This document shows, piece by piece, positions 16,093-24,598 of a stretch of 34,818 nucleotides of DNA (its first letter is position 1; every line of letters begins with the position of its first letter). Made by a program: the position numbers and the translations under genes. Below the pieces are notes generated by a model, which did no database searches, was not told the origin of the DNA, and worked only from the letters and a program-made list of their open reading frames with translations. This DNA is from Chloroflexaceae bacterium. GTDB lineage: Bacteria > Chloroflexota > Chloroflexia > Chloroflexales > Chloroflexaceae. Where the stretch lies: contig JAAURD010000025.1 in the NCBI GenBank assembly GCA_012034075.1, forward strand, positions 1-34,818, written 5' to 3'.

Positions 16093-18312
16093 ATGATACG
16101 AGCAGGCTCAGGCGCAAGCAACAGCCCAGATGCGGCGGATGCGGGACGTTGCGCTGCGATGGAAGCGATAGCTGCACTGCAGCACAGGCCGGCGCAGGCG
16201 GCACTGGTTTTTACCACAGATCAGTATGACCAGACGGCAGTTGTGCGGGGAGTAGGTGAAGTTGTAGGTTCAGCCAGGATTATTGGGTGCTGCACCGGAG
16301 GGTTAATCACCAATCGGGGAGGTATGGCATCGGGGGTAGCGGTACTGACGCTGGCGGGTGATGACCTGGAGGTACTGACGGCCTTTGCGGCTGGATTGTG
16401 CGAACAACCAGCCCAGACAGCGACACGGGTGACTGAGCCGTTATTGAAGGCTATACCACCGACAGAGAGTGAAAAACGGGCCACGGTGCTTCTGTTCACC
16501 GATGGACTGACCGGTGGGCTATCGGTTGATGCAGCCTTGCAGCATATTGCCGATACCCTTGGCCCGCTCTGTTCGCTCGTAGGCGGAGCGGCCGGGGATA
16601 ATCTGGCCTATGATCAGACGACGCTGTTTGTACATGATGCATTGGGGGGAGATGCGATTGCGCTGATGCTGCTGGTATCGGCGGTGCCTGTTGGTATTGG
16701 CGTCCATCATGGCTGGACTCCGATGGGGCGGCATATGGTGGTGACGCGTAGCGAGCGTAATATGATTTATGAACTGGATGGCCGTACTCCACTGGATATG
16801 TACCGCGAATTGCTTGCACCGCAGGAGATTACGCCCGAAAACTTTCGCACGGTCACGCGCTATCATCCCATCGGGTTTCCGCGTGCCAATGGTGAATGTC
16901 TGGTACGTTTGCCGTTGAACGTGCATCCGGATGGTTCGATTGAGTGTATCGGTATGTTGCCTGAACATGCGATCGTGCATATTATGCAGGGTCAGCCGGA
17001 CTCGTTGCGTGATGCTGCGCGGTATGCTGCTCGTCATGCGGTTGCGCAACTTGGGGGAGTTGCGCCAGCCGCAGCAATGGTGATTAACTGTGTCACACGT
17101 CCGCCGTTACTCGAAGGTGAAGCGGAAGCGGAACTGGCGGCGATCCGTGAGGAGCTAGGGTATGATACGCCGTTGATTGGCATGTATAGCTTTGGTGAAT
17201 TTGCGGCGGATGAAGGCCCTGTGGCGTTTCACAATAAAACGGTAGCGGTATATGTTATTGGGCAAACAGACTCACACAGCACAAAAATTTGTATGGATGA
17301 ACCAGTTTCTCTGGTTTCACGCGAGACTGAATTGTCGCTGTTGTATGAAATTGCTTCGATTGCGCGTTATGTGCGGAGTCTAGAACGGCTTGCTGATCTG
17401 GTGTTGGATAAAGCAGTGCGCTTGCTTGGCGCCGATATCGCAGTACTGTATCTCACTGATACGGATGAGCAGGTATTGCGATTGCAAGCCACTCGAGGCG
17501 TGATGGCTGATTCGGCGCTCCCTGTGTTGCGTTTTCCGGCAACTGAGGCGAATCCGTTCCAGATGGTGTGGGCCTGGTCAGTTGGAACGGGGCAGCCGGC
17601 CGCAATCACGGCACTTCAGCCGTCGTGGCACAGGACGGTGATGGCGGCGTTGGGTTTGCCGCTGCGGGGCAGTGAGGGAGTGCTGATTGGCTGGTTGTAT
17701 GTTGCTCGTTTGCGACGGGCAACGTTTCATCAAAATGAAGTGCGGTTGTATGAAACGCTGGCGGTTCAAGCTTCGGGGGCACTTGATAATACGCTAGCGT
17801 GGGCGGCCCATCGTGAACAGCAGGTGGTGCTTGCTGCTGCCAATGCACAGCTGGAACAGGCTCTGCGAGCGGCGAAGGAGGCCAATCAGCTGATTAACGA
17901 TCTGGCAACGCCGTTGATCCCGATCTCAGGTGATATTGTGATTATGCCGTTGGTTGGGGCAATTGATGAACGGCGGGCGCAGCAAGTGCTGGAAACATTG
18001 CTGGATGGGGTCACGACTTCGGGGGCAACGTTGGTGCTGCTTGATCTGACAGGGGTGGCGGTGGTTGATACACAGGTGGCCCAGGTGCTGATACAGGCAA
18101 CACAGGCGGTGAGATTGCTGGGTGCGCAGGTGATGCTCACGGGTATTCAGCCCCAGATGGCGCAAACCTTGGTCCACCTGGGGATCGATTTTGCGGGGAT
18201 GAAGACGAGTCATAGTTTACAGGCTGCGGTAGCGAGTGTGTTGCGGGATACGACCATAAATGGTTCGAGGGGCGAACGAAGTTCAGAAAGAACATCAGCG
18301 TTTTGGGAATGA
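16093..18312 (+). CDS. FIST-GAF-STAS signalling protein
   Basis: 739 residues from ATG 16093, chosen because AGGAG lies seven bases upstream and the domain starts just after. FIST_N covers ~15-200 (ALVFTTDQYD, IGCCTGGLITNRGG, ATVLLFTDGLTGGLSVDAAL) and FIST_C ~210-395 (LDGRTPLDMYRELL, LIGMYSFGEFA). A GAF domain follows at ~410-565 (LSLLYEIASIARYVRSLERL, DIAVLYLTD), then a coiled coil (~570-600), then an RsbR-type STAS domain (~605-715; GDIVIMPLVGAIDERRAQQV, LLDLTGVAVVDTQVAQVL, VMLTGIQPQMAQTLVHLGID). FIST domains are thought to bind small ligands such as amino acids, and RsbR-type STAS domains act in stressosome or partner-switch signalling. No transmembrane segment is seen. Its stop overlaps the next ATG (ATGA), so it is translationally coupled to the glycosyltransferase gene. 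Confidence 0.88.
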   Translation: MIRAGSGASNSPDAADAGRCAAMEAIAALQHRPAQAALVFTTDQYDQTAVVRGVGEVVGSARIIGCCTGGLITNRGGMASGVAVLTLAGDDLEVLTAFAAGLCEQPAQTATRVTEPLLKAIPPTESEKRATVLLFTDGLTGGLSVDAALQHIADTLGPLCSLVGGAAGDNLAYDQTTLFVHDALGGDAIALMLLVSAVPVGIGVHHGWTPMGRHMVVTRSERNMIYELDGRTPLDMYRELLAPQEITPENFRTVTRYHPIGFPRANGECLVRLPLNVHPDGSIECIGMLPEHAIVHIMQGQPDSLRDAARYAARHAVAQLGGVAPAAAMVINCVTRPPLLEGEAEAELAAIREELGYDTPLIGMYSFGEFAADEGPVAFHNKTVAVYVIGQTDSHSTKICMDEPVSLVSRETELSLLYEIASIARYVRSLERLADLVLDKAVRLLGADIAVLYLTDTDEQVLRLQATRGVMADSALPVLRFPATEANPFQMVWAWSVGTGQPAAITALQPSWHRTVMAALGLPLRGSEGVLIGWLYVARLRRATFHQNEVRLYETLAVQASGALDNTLAWAAHREQQVVLAAANAQLEQALRAAKEANQLINDLATPLIPISGDIVIMPLVGAIDERRAQQVLETLLDGVTTSGATLVLLDLTGVAVVDTQVAQVLIQATQAVRLLGAQVMLTGIQPQMAQTLVHLGIDFAGMKTSHSLQAAVASVLRDTTINGSRGERSSERTSAFWE

Positions 18313-20495
18313 AACAAGCAGAACAACGGTTAGAGCAGCGGACAGATACCTGGATATCTCCCTCAGCCTGGTTACGGGTAGCTCCTGGGGTTCTGGGGCT
18401 GCTGCTGTTTGTGCTGGCTTTGGCCCCGGCGATCATTGCTCCTGGTGATTTCTGGACGCCGGATGAGGCCAAACACTGGTCAGTTCGGGCGGAGGTTTTT
18501 CGGGCGGCGTTGCAGCGTGGAACATATGCCGAGACGAATCTGGTTGGTCATCCGGGCGTTACGACGATGTGGCTGGGAGCAGTGGGTGCCCAGGTGTATC
18601 AGTTGCTGGCAGATCAGGGGTGGGTTGTGCCGGCAACCCCAGCGCTGGATGCTATTCTGGATGGCGATTATGGTCGTGCTGTGCGTGTGTATCAGGCGGC
18701 TCCCACCGATTTTACGTTCTATCGGTGGTTGTTGCGTTTGCCGGTGGCGCTGGTGAACGCGTTTGGTGTTGCTGTCAGTTTTTGGTTGTTGCGACGTCTG
18801 TTTGATGTTCGGGTTGCACTGGTGGCTGCGTTGCTGATGGCAACTGACCCGTTTCTGATAGCCCATGGCAAGGTGTTGCATGTTGATGCGCTGCTCACAA
18901 CGTTTGTAACGCTCTCGCTGCTAAGTGCGATGCTTGCGCTGGGGTTTGGTGCTGCAACGCCTGACCGTCGTTCGTGGATCAACTGGCCGCTGCTGGTTGT
19001 TTCGGCAGTGCTGGGTGGTCTGGCGTTGCTGACCAAATCGCCTTCGGTGGTGCTTGTGCCGATGGTTGGTGTGATCGGCTTGGTCGGTTTCTGGTGGGTT
19101 TATGCCCACCAGTCTGGGTCGGCAAGTTCGGTACGTTCTGGCTTGCGGCTGTTGGCAGCGTTGTTGCTCTGGGGTGTGCTAGCGATGCTGGTGTGGCTTG
19201 CGCTTTGGCCGGCAGCATGGGTTGATGCTGGTGGTGCAATCTGGACGGTGGTGCGCGAGGTTTCGAGTAATGGAGCGCAGCCGCATTCCTGGGGCAATTT
19301 TTTCCTTGGTCAAGTGGTGGGTGATCCTGGACCGTTGTACTACCCGGTGGCGTTGGTGTTGCGTCTGACGCCGTGGGTGCTGGTTGGTTTGCTGGCGCTG
19401 GGAGGGGCTGTGCTGTGGCGTCAGGGTGAGCGTGCGGTGCTGGATCGACGCCAGGTGCTGGTGGCGAGTCTGCTAGCGGGTTTTGTCCTGTTCTTTCTGG
19501 TTTTGATGAGCGTTCCGGCAAAAAAATTTGATCGGTATATTCTGCCTATCTTTCCTCTGGTGAATACGCTGGCAGCCATCGGGTTGGTCTGGCTATTTGT
19601 TGTTGTCAGAGATCGTTTGCGTTTGTGGCAGCCCACACAATGGGTTATTGGGGTGGTTTTCAGCGTTCTGCTGATCATCAACCTGTGGTGGTATCAGCCA
19701 TTTCAGCTGGCCTATTATAACCCGTTGCTGGGTGGCGGACAGATGGCAGTAGAGACGATGTATGTTGGCTGGGGCGAGGGGTTGGAGCAGGCGGGACAGT
19801 ATATTGCGGCACAGCCAGATGGGTGTGATCACGCGGTTGGCTCGTGGTATGAACTGGTAATATTGCCGTATGTCTGCTCAGCGGTGATGGACTTAAGCTG
19901 GTCGCATGTACCCGGTCATGTGGATTATGTGGTATTGTATGTGAACCAGCTACAACGCCAGATCAAAACCGATGTGACAGAACTGGTGCTGCAGCACGGG
20001 TCGTTGGTGCATACGGTACAGATACATGGGATTGATTATGCTTTTGTCTACCAATTACCACGACCAAATGCATATACGATTGATGCGACCTTTGGTGATC
20101 GGGTAGGCCTGGTGGGGTATGATGTTGATACGACGCCATTGCAAACGACTGGTATGATTTCGCTGACGTTGCAGTGGCAGGTGCGGGCACCGATGCGTGA
20201 TGATTATCGGCTCTTTTTGCATGTGCTGAATGATCAGGGTGAACGGGTGGGCCAGGCGGATACGCTGCCCGGTGGACCAGACCGACCGACGAGTAGTTGG
20301 TCGTTGCATCACTTTGTGACCTGGTTTCATCCCATTCCGCTACCGGTGGATTTGCCAGCGGGACGGTACTGGCTGGCAGTGGGTATCTATGATGCGGAAA
20401 CGGGTCAGCGGTTAGCGCTGCATGGGCCGGTCCCGGATTCGGCGCCAGATGATGGGGCTGATGCATTGATAGTAGCACCGTTTCTGTTGCCCTGA
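18309..20495 (+). CDS. GT39/ArnT-like polytopic membrane glycosyltransferase
   Basis: 728 residues from ATG 18309, which overlaps the previous stop; a TTG two codons earlier is less likely. After a short cytoplasmic start there is one TM helix, then the luminal acidic motif FWTPDEAKHW (~42-51) and LVGHPGVTTMWLGAVG (~78-93), typical of GT-C dolichyl/undecaprenyl-phosphate sugar transferases. About 9-11 further hydrophobic segments extend to ~residue 465 (including LLKRL-type basic loops and KKFDRYILPIFPLVNTL, a PMT/ArnT-like signature). The last ~150 residues are soluble, with a beta-rich domain (LVGYDVDTTPLQTTGMISLT, LQWQVRAPMRDDYRLFLHVL). It probably transfers a lipid-linked sugar to a surface protein or glycan; acceptor unknown. 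Confidence 0.85.
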   Translation: MKQAEQRLEQRTDTWISPSAWLRVAPGVLGLLLFVLALAPAIIAPGDFWTPDEAKHWSVRAEVFRAALQRGTYAETNLVGHPGVTTMWLGAVGAQVYQLLADQGWVVPATPALDAILDGDYGRAVRVYQAAPTDFTFYRWLLRLPVALVNAFGVAVSFWLLRRLFDVRVALVAALLMATDPFLIAHGKVLHVDALLTTFVTLSLLSAMLALGFGAATPDRRSWINWPLLVVSAVLGGLALLTKSPSVVLVPMVGVIGLVGFWWVYAHQSGSASSVRSGLRLLAALLLWGVLAMLVWLALWPAAWVDAGGAIWTVVREVSSNGAQPHSWGNFFLGQVVGDPGPLYYPVALVLRLTPWVLVGLLALGGAVLWRQGERAVLDRRQVLVASLLAGFVLFFLVLMSVPAKKFDRYILPIFPLVNTLAAIGLVWLFVVVRDRLRLWQPTQWVIGVVFSVLLIINLWWYQPFQLAYYNPLLGGGQMAVETMYVGWGEGLEQAGQYIAAQPDGCDHAVGSWYELVILPYVCSAVMDLSWSHVPGHVDYVVLYVNQLQRQIKTDVTELVLQHGSLVHTVQIHGIDYAFVYQLPRPNAYTIDATFGDRVGLVGYDVDTTPLQTTGMISLTLQWQVRAPMRDDYRLFLHVLNDQGERVGQADTLPGGPDRPTSSWSLHHFVTWFHPIPLPVDLPAGRYWLAVGIYDAETGQRLALHGPVPDSAPDDGADALIVAPFLLP

Positions 20496-20555
20496 AGCAG
20501 CGTTCTGAAGCAAATCGGTTTGGGCCAGAATGTTCCATTATGCATAGTGATACTG

Positions 20556-20564
20556 TGCTATACT
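20556..20564 (+). promoter_or_regulatory. Extended -10 promoter of the cNMP-binding gene
   Basis: TGCTATACT: the hexamer TATACT (20559-20564) is preceded by TGn (20556-20558). There is no convincing -35 at 16-18 bases. It lies ~65 bases before ATG 20628, in the gap after the glycosyltransferase gene, so the downstream gene probably has its own promoter. Confidence 0.45.
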
Positions 20565-20627
20565 GGCAAGAAGATTACTGGTCAATGGTTGAATGGAGCA
20601 AACGGTAAGAGCAGAGGGGTTGCAAAG

Positions 20628-21080
20628 ATGCAAACAATTGAGGATATGCTCAAGGATCATCCCTTTTTTGATGGCTTGAGCGCAGAGCATTTGGCATTCC
20701 TGGCCGGGTGTGCATCGAATATTCACTTTCAGGCTGGCGATATTGTCTTTCGCGAAGGGACGGAAGCGAATAGCTTTTATGTTATCCGGCAAGGGAAGGT
20801 GACGGTTGAGACCCTGGTTGAGGGTCGTGGGCCAATTGTTTTTGAGACGATTGGTGAAGGGAATGTGCTGGGTTGGTCGTGGCTCTTTCCGCCCTATCGC
20901 TGGGCATATGATGCACGGGCACTGGAGACGACTCGGGCAACCGTGTTTGATGGCGTTTGTTTACGGAATAAGTGTGAGGCTGAGCCGGTGATGGGCTATA
21001 ATTTGATGCAACGATTTGCCCATATTATTACGCAACGGCTGCAGGCGACGCGGTCGTTGCTGGTGGATTTGAAGTTTTAA
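20628..21080 (+). CDS. Stand-alone cyclic-nucleotide-binding domain protein
   Basis: 150 residues from ATG 20628 (GAGGGG eight bases upstream). The cNMP-binding beta-roll is complete: HPFFDGLSAEHLAFLAGCAS (~11-30), FQAGDIVFREGTEANSFYVI (~34-53), RQGKVTVE, and a phosphate-binding cassette region ETIGEGNVLGWSWLFPPYRW (~73-92) followed by DARALETTRATVFDG. The cassette is a variant of the classical GE-x(n)-R-x-A and has a Trp/Pro-rich insert. A C-terminal helix follows, but there is no helix-turn-helix, so it is not a CRP/FNR transcription factor. It may be a sensor or regulatory subunit. It ends with an inverted repeat 23 bases downstream. Confidence 0.85.
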   Translation: MQTIEDMLKDHPFFDGLSAEHLAFLAGCASNIHFQAGDIVFREGTEANSFYVIRQGKVTVETLVEGRGPIVFETIGEGNVLGWSWLFPPYRWAYDARALETTRATVFDGVCLRNKCEAEPVMGYNLMQRFAHIITQRLQATRSLLVDLKF

Positions 21081-21103
21081 GGGTTTTGACCAATGGATCG
21101 CAA

Positions 21104-21131
21104 GGGGCCGACAGGAGAGCTGGTCGGCCCC
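21104..21131. terminator. Hairpin after the cNMP-binding gene
   Basis: GGGGCCGAC (21104-21112) and GTCGGCCCC (21123-21131) form a perfect 9-bp GC-rich stem with a 10-base loop. No T-run follows on either strand, so it is a non-canonical terminator or an mRNA-end stabiliser between convergent transcripts. The rest of the gap to 21303 shows nothing. Confidence 0.45.
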
Positions 21132-21302
21132 GGCATACTGTGTGGAGATAGATTGATCAGCGCACTGAACATTGCTATCAATGGCAAGTGTCTCTCGGTG
21201 GCTTGCCCAGAAGATCATCTGCGATGATGAACATACGGAGGATAGCCGGGTACCCCAGCATGTATGGCGCTGAGGAACACTTCTTCTGGGTGATTGGACA
21301 AG

Positions 21303-21695
21303 TTATGAGTGGGTGGCGTTTTCACTCTTCTCGAAATAATCACGAACTCGGCCTTCGAGTTCCTCAAAGTCAAACGGCTTGGCGATGTATTCGTTTGATC
21401 CTCGACGAATTGCTTCTTTTTCGGTATCTGGTGTGCCATACGCAGTGACCATAATGATATACACTTTATCTTTATAGGATGTTTCGCGTAGTTTTTCAAC
21501 GAGTTGCATGCCACCCATGCGCGGCATATTCATATCGGTAATAATTAAATCGCAGGGTTGCTGGGTAAACTTCTCGAGGGCGTCCATACCATCTTCTGCT
21601 TCGATGACATCATAGCCACTGTTGGTGAGCAGAAAGCTATACAGACGACGGATTGCCATATCGTCTTCTACAATCATCACTGTTTTGAGTGACAT
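21303..21695 (-). CDS. Single-domain response regulator (REC)
   Basis: 130 residues from ATG 21695, preceded by a strong GGAGG seven bases upstream. Only a receiver domain is present: acidic pair in MIVEDDMAIRRLYSF, phosphorylatable Asp54 in LIITDMNMPRMGG, Thr84 in IMVTAYG and Lys106 in EYIAKPFDF. There is no output domain; the C-terminal ~10 residues are charged. It is the last gene of the minus-strand signalling block, 178 bases after the STAS gene, and has its own extended -10 element in that gap. It could relay between the chemosensory CheA and the partner-switch proteins, but this is inferred from position only. Confidence 0.88.
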   Translation of the reverse strand: MSLKTVMIVEDDMAIRRLYSFLLTNSGYDVIEAEDGMDALEKFTQQPCDLIITDMNMPRMGGMQLVEKLRETSYKDKVYIIMVTAYGTPDTEKEAIRRGSNEYIAKPFDFEELEGRVRDYFEKSENATHS

Positions 21696-21785
21696 TCTTT
21701 TACCTCCACACAATGCTCATACTTGACGTTTGATTCTTCGCTGTCCGTGCAGAAGATCCGTGGTAGAGATTGTATTGTTCTGTAT

Positions 21786-21794
21786 AGTATACCA
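21786..21794 (-). promoter_or_regulatory. Extended -10 promoter of the last REC gene
   Basis: The minus strand reads CATGGTATACT. TATACT is at 21786-21791 and TGG at 21792-21794, and the -35 region is weak. The same CATGGTATA string occurs upstream of the TPR gene (24419-24429), suggesting shared control of separate transcripts in the block. Confidence 0.4.
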
Positions 21795-21873
21795 TGAGCG
21801 AACAAACTGAACCAGAATCTCTGTTGTTTCGTCTGACCCGACCAACCAGGTGCAACCTGTCAGGAAACGGTTG

Positions 21874-22206
21874 TTACGACTGACGGTAGGATGACAGATC
21901 GCGTTCTTCAATAGTTGGCATAAAGCGAGACATTTCCACCATCTTGAAAATTTTCTGGTGATGCGGACTGAGGTTCATAGCAAACAGTTTGTAGCCTGCC
22001 TTGCGTGCCTTTACCACAAATTTCAATAGTACCGAAATACCTGCCGAGTTAATAAACGAAACTTCAGCAAAATTAAGCACGGTGATAGGTTGCATTTCGT
22101 TGCAGGCCGCTTCGATAGCAGCTGCTGACACAGCATCGACACTATTGGTGCGAATATGCAGGACAACAACATCACCAAATTTTTCACGATTGACCATATC
22201 ACTCAT
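21874..22206 (-). CDS. STAS-domain anti-anti-sigma factor
   Basis: 110 residues. Typical SpoIIAA/RsbV-like pattern: FGDVVVLHIRTNSVDAVSAA (~10-29), LNFAEVSFINSAGISVLLKF (~44-63) with the phosphorylatable Ser54 in FINSAGI, then a final part ending KIFKMVEMSRFM. When dephosphorylated such proteins bind the RsbW-type kinase and free its client (a sigma factor or another protein). Its ATG overlaps the stop of the RsbW-like gene by four bases (ATGA), which makes the pair a classic translationally coupled kinase/antagonist couple. No sigma-factor gene is in the window, so the client is unknown. Confidence 0.9.
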   Translation of the reverse strand: MSDMVNREKFGDVVVLHIRTNSVDAVSAAAIEAACNEMQPITVLNFAEVSFINSAGISVLLKFVVKARKAGYKLFAMNLSPHHQKIFKMVEMSRFMPTIEERDLSSYRQS

Positions 22207-22646
22207 TGTTCTTGCCCTTTCCGATACAATCGAAGGATGATAATTGTTCCTCGATTGGATGACTGTACTTCACAATCGTCAACCATCGCTTTGATGAGTG
22301 ATAGGCCAAAACCGCCTCCTGTTCGTTCATCAAGCGTTTGCTCGGTGATCATCACAACCTCGCTTGGCAAGATCATCTCTCCTATCCCACTTCCCTGATC
22401 AGTAATACGTACTTCCAGTTTTTCTTGATCCAGTGCGAAGACGATTTCGACAAGTTTGTGGATCATATTCTGGTTTCCATGTTCAATCGCATTGGTCACG
22501 GCCTCACTAACGGCCAGTTTTAGGTCTTCAATCCGATCTTCCGGAAAATCCAATGCTTCACCAATTTCAGCCGCACTGGCACGAACCACCCGTTCAAAGA
22601 TCGGATTGGAGGGAATATTAACCTCGACGTGTTGATTATCCTGCAT
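22203..22646 (-). CDS. RsbW/SpoIIAB-type serine kinase (anti-sigma, HATPase_c)
   Basis: 147 residues with a GHKL ATPase fold. The N-box is LKLAVSEAVTNAIEHGNQ (~62-79), the G1 box DQGSGIGE (~104-111) and the G2 region RTGGGFGLSLIKAM (~127-140). There is no HisKA domain. RsbW-type proteins phosphorylate a STAS antagonist on Ser/Thr and sequester a client protein. The partner STAS protein is encoded immediately downstream with a 4-base overlap, and a PP2C phosphatase is encoded two genes upstream. The gap to the upstream TPR gene is 55 bases. Confidence 0.9.
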   Translation of the reverse strand: MQDNQHVEVNIPSNPIFERVVRASAAEIGEALDFPEDRIEDLKLAVSEAVTNAIEHGNQNMIHKLVEIVFALDQEKLEVRITDQGSGIGEMILPSEVVMITEQTLDERTGGGFGLSLIKAMVDDCEVQSSNRGTIIILRLYRKGQEQ

Positions 22647-22701
22647 AGCAATCGCGTCCTTTCATTGCAGCCGCTTTGTTTTTTGTGGTCTTCTCATGTT
22701 T

Positions 22702-24331
22702 TTATGTTGCTGCCGATACTACTTCAGAATGCTTGTCGGCCCGTCTATCAGCTCGTTGTGATTCTGAGCGCGATGCTCGAGAACGTGTCTGGTTCTGACG
22801 AATAAGATGATCATACCGTCTGAGGTAGGCTTTCCCCAGAGAGGTATTGCCAATTTGCAGGTAGCATGCACCAAGATAAAAGAGTGCCTGGGCATGGCGC
22901 GGATTCCGTCGCAATACTTTTTCGAGCAACGGGATGGACCGTGCCGGTTCCATGAGTTCTTTATAACACATGCCGAGCATAAAGTTTGATTCGACATCGT
23001 CGGGCCAATGTTCGAGCACACGACTAAACTCGCCAACTGCGAGATCATAGCGACCACGACGAATATACATGTAGCCGAGGTCGTAGCGTAGTGAGTCGGT
23101 ATCGGGAGCAAGATCGACGGCTTTGCGCCATGCTGCCAGGGTCCAGTTTTCGTGTCCCAAAATCATATACATAAATCCTAACAGGTAGTGTGCCTGTGGA
23201 TCATGGGGGAGCAGCTGAACCGAACGCTCAAATGCACGTACCGCTGCATGATGCATGTTCATGTCATACAACAGTTTTCCCATGTTGAGAAAGAGTTGCC
23301 CTTCACTGGGATGCAGTTTGGCACATTCAAACAGAATATCATAGGCTTCTTTGGTGCGTTTGAGCAAGCGTAAGACAATGCTCATGCGCAACCGCGCACG
23401 CACGTAGTAGTCATTCTGTGGAGGGACCTGACCATACTCCGCCATTGATTCATCCCAACGGCGGGCACGGGCCAGCAAATTGCCCAGCAGATAGCGTGCG
23501 TAGTGTTCTTCGGGTCGCCATTGCAAGAGTGCCCGGTAAATGCGTTCAGCTTCTTCCTTATACTGTTGTTGTTTGAGGTCGTGGCTCAAACGATAGTACC
23601 ATTGTACCACTTCATCTTCACTTCGGGTAATGAGCACTTCATCTTGCACGGCTGGTGAGACGAAAGTTGGTTCTACGCGCAATGCATCGGCAAAACAACG
23701 CTGGGCCAGTTCGTGGGCGCCGTGGCCCTGATGCATCAGTCCCAGGTAATAACGCGGTTCAGCGGCATGGGGGCGGGTATCACAGGCGTTGGAATAATGA
23801 ATATAGGCTCGTCCCGCATCATCCAGGCGCTGATAACAACGGCCCAATGAGAAGTGGGCTTCATAGAGATTGGGATTATGTTCGAGTGCTTCTTTAAACG
23901 CCGAAATAGCCCGGTCGATCTGACCGCGGGCGGCAAATGCTACCCCAAGGTGTAGTGTGCTCGGCCAGGCTCGGATCGGTCTGAACTGCTTCGAGATAAT
24001 CGCGCAGCGCAGCTTCCCAATCTTCTTGAAATGCAAGCGCATTGCCAATATAGAGATAGATGATCGCTCGCTCACGATCAAAAATCTGTGCTTTTTCTTC
24101 ACCTTCCACATAGGCAGCAATCAGGGCTGCCTTGAAATGCTCGATGCCTTCGGCATAGGCTGCGCGGAGATATGCCCGGATACCCTGGCTAAATGCAGCA
24201 CCCATACGGGTACCTTCGACAAATCGTTCACTGCCCGCAAACGTATCAAGATCGAGGGGCATGAACATGAGCGGTTCATGAGCAGACATAGAAAAGCTCG
24301 CTCGTTTTCGTTCTGAATTTGGAACTAACAT
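22702..24331 (-). CDS. Tetratricopeptide-repeat protein, frameshifted
   Basis: The chain is ~540 residues once the frame break near 23953-23961 (one base too many or two missing in a CACAC stretch) is corrected: DPSLAE continues as LHLGVAFAARGQIDRAIS. At least ten TPR-like helical pairs are recognisable, for example ALIAAYVEGEEKAQIFDRER, FKEALEHNPNLYEAHFSLGR, FERSVQLLPHDPQAHYLLGF, YDLAVGEFSRVLEHWPDDVE and LEKVLRRNPRHAQALFYLGA. The last ~35 residues are Arg/Ser-rich and probably disordered. No signal peptide or membrane segment is seen. The start is uncertain: ATG 24331 was chosen, with TTG 24352 and ATG 24289 as alternatives. TPRs mediate protein contacts. Placed between the phosphatase and the RsbW-like kinase, it may scaffold this module. 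Confidence 0.75.
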
Positions 24332-24598
24332 TGTCACAATGTTACGCCTCAACTCGAACAGCTACCGAAGCGATAATCTCCCAGATGGGAGCGAACTTTC
24401 GATTGCTGTGGACATAGTACTATACCATGTTGTCGCCAACTTTGCACGGAATAGTTCAAACATCCGGTGTTTTTGCTCCCATATATCCTGGTTATCGGAG
24501 CGAACCGGTCAACGCTATCCTGCCGATATGCAGGCAACCTTCGATGTTGTTGACTGTGGACACAGGTTTGTTGGAACCATTATCCGTTTTCTCTACGA
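24332..24598. other. Gap inside the signalling block
   Basis: The longest gap within the block (~267 bases) separates the phosphatase gene from the TPR gene. It contains an extended -10 element (24419-24427) and the palindrome ATAGTACTAT (24414-24423). No gene or clear terminator is seen. Confidence 0.5.
24419..24427 (-). promoter_or_regulatory. Extended -10 promoter upstream of the TPR gene
   Basis: The minus strand reads CATGGTATAGT: TATAGT at 24419-24424 with TGG at 24425-24427. It overlaps the 10-bp palindrome ATAGTACTAT (24414-24423), which recurs at 34065-34074 in the promoter of the first che gene. Confidence 0.4.

Noticed and set aside
20628-21080. CRP/FNR-type transcription factor
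   Set aside because: Only the cNMP-binding fold is present; no helix-turn-helix.
23894-24352. Separate small gene upstream of the TPR gene
   Set aside because: It is the N-terminal part of the same TPR protein, separated by a frameshift.
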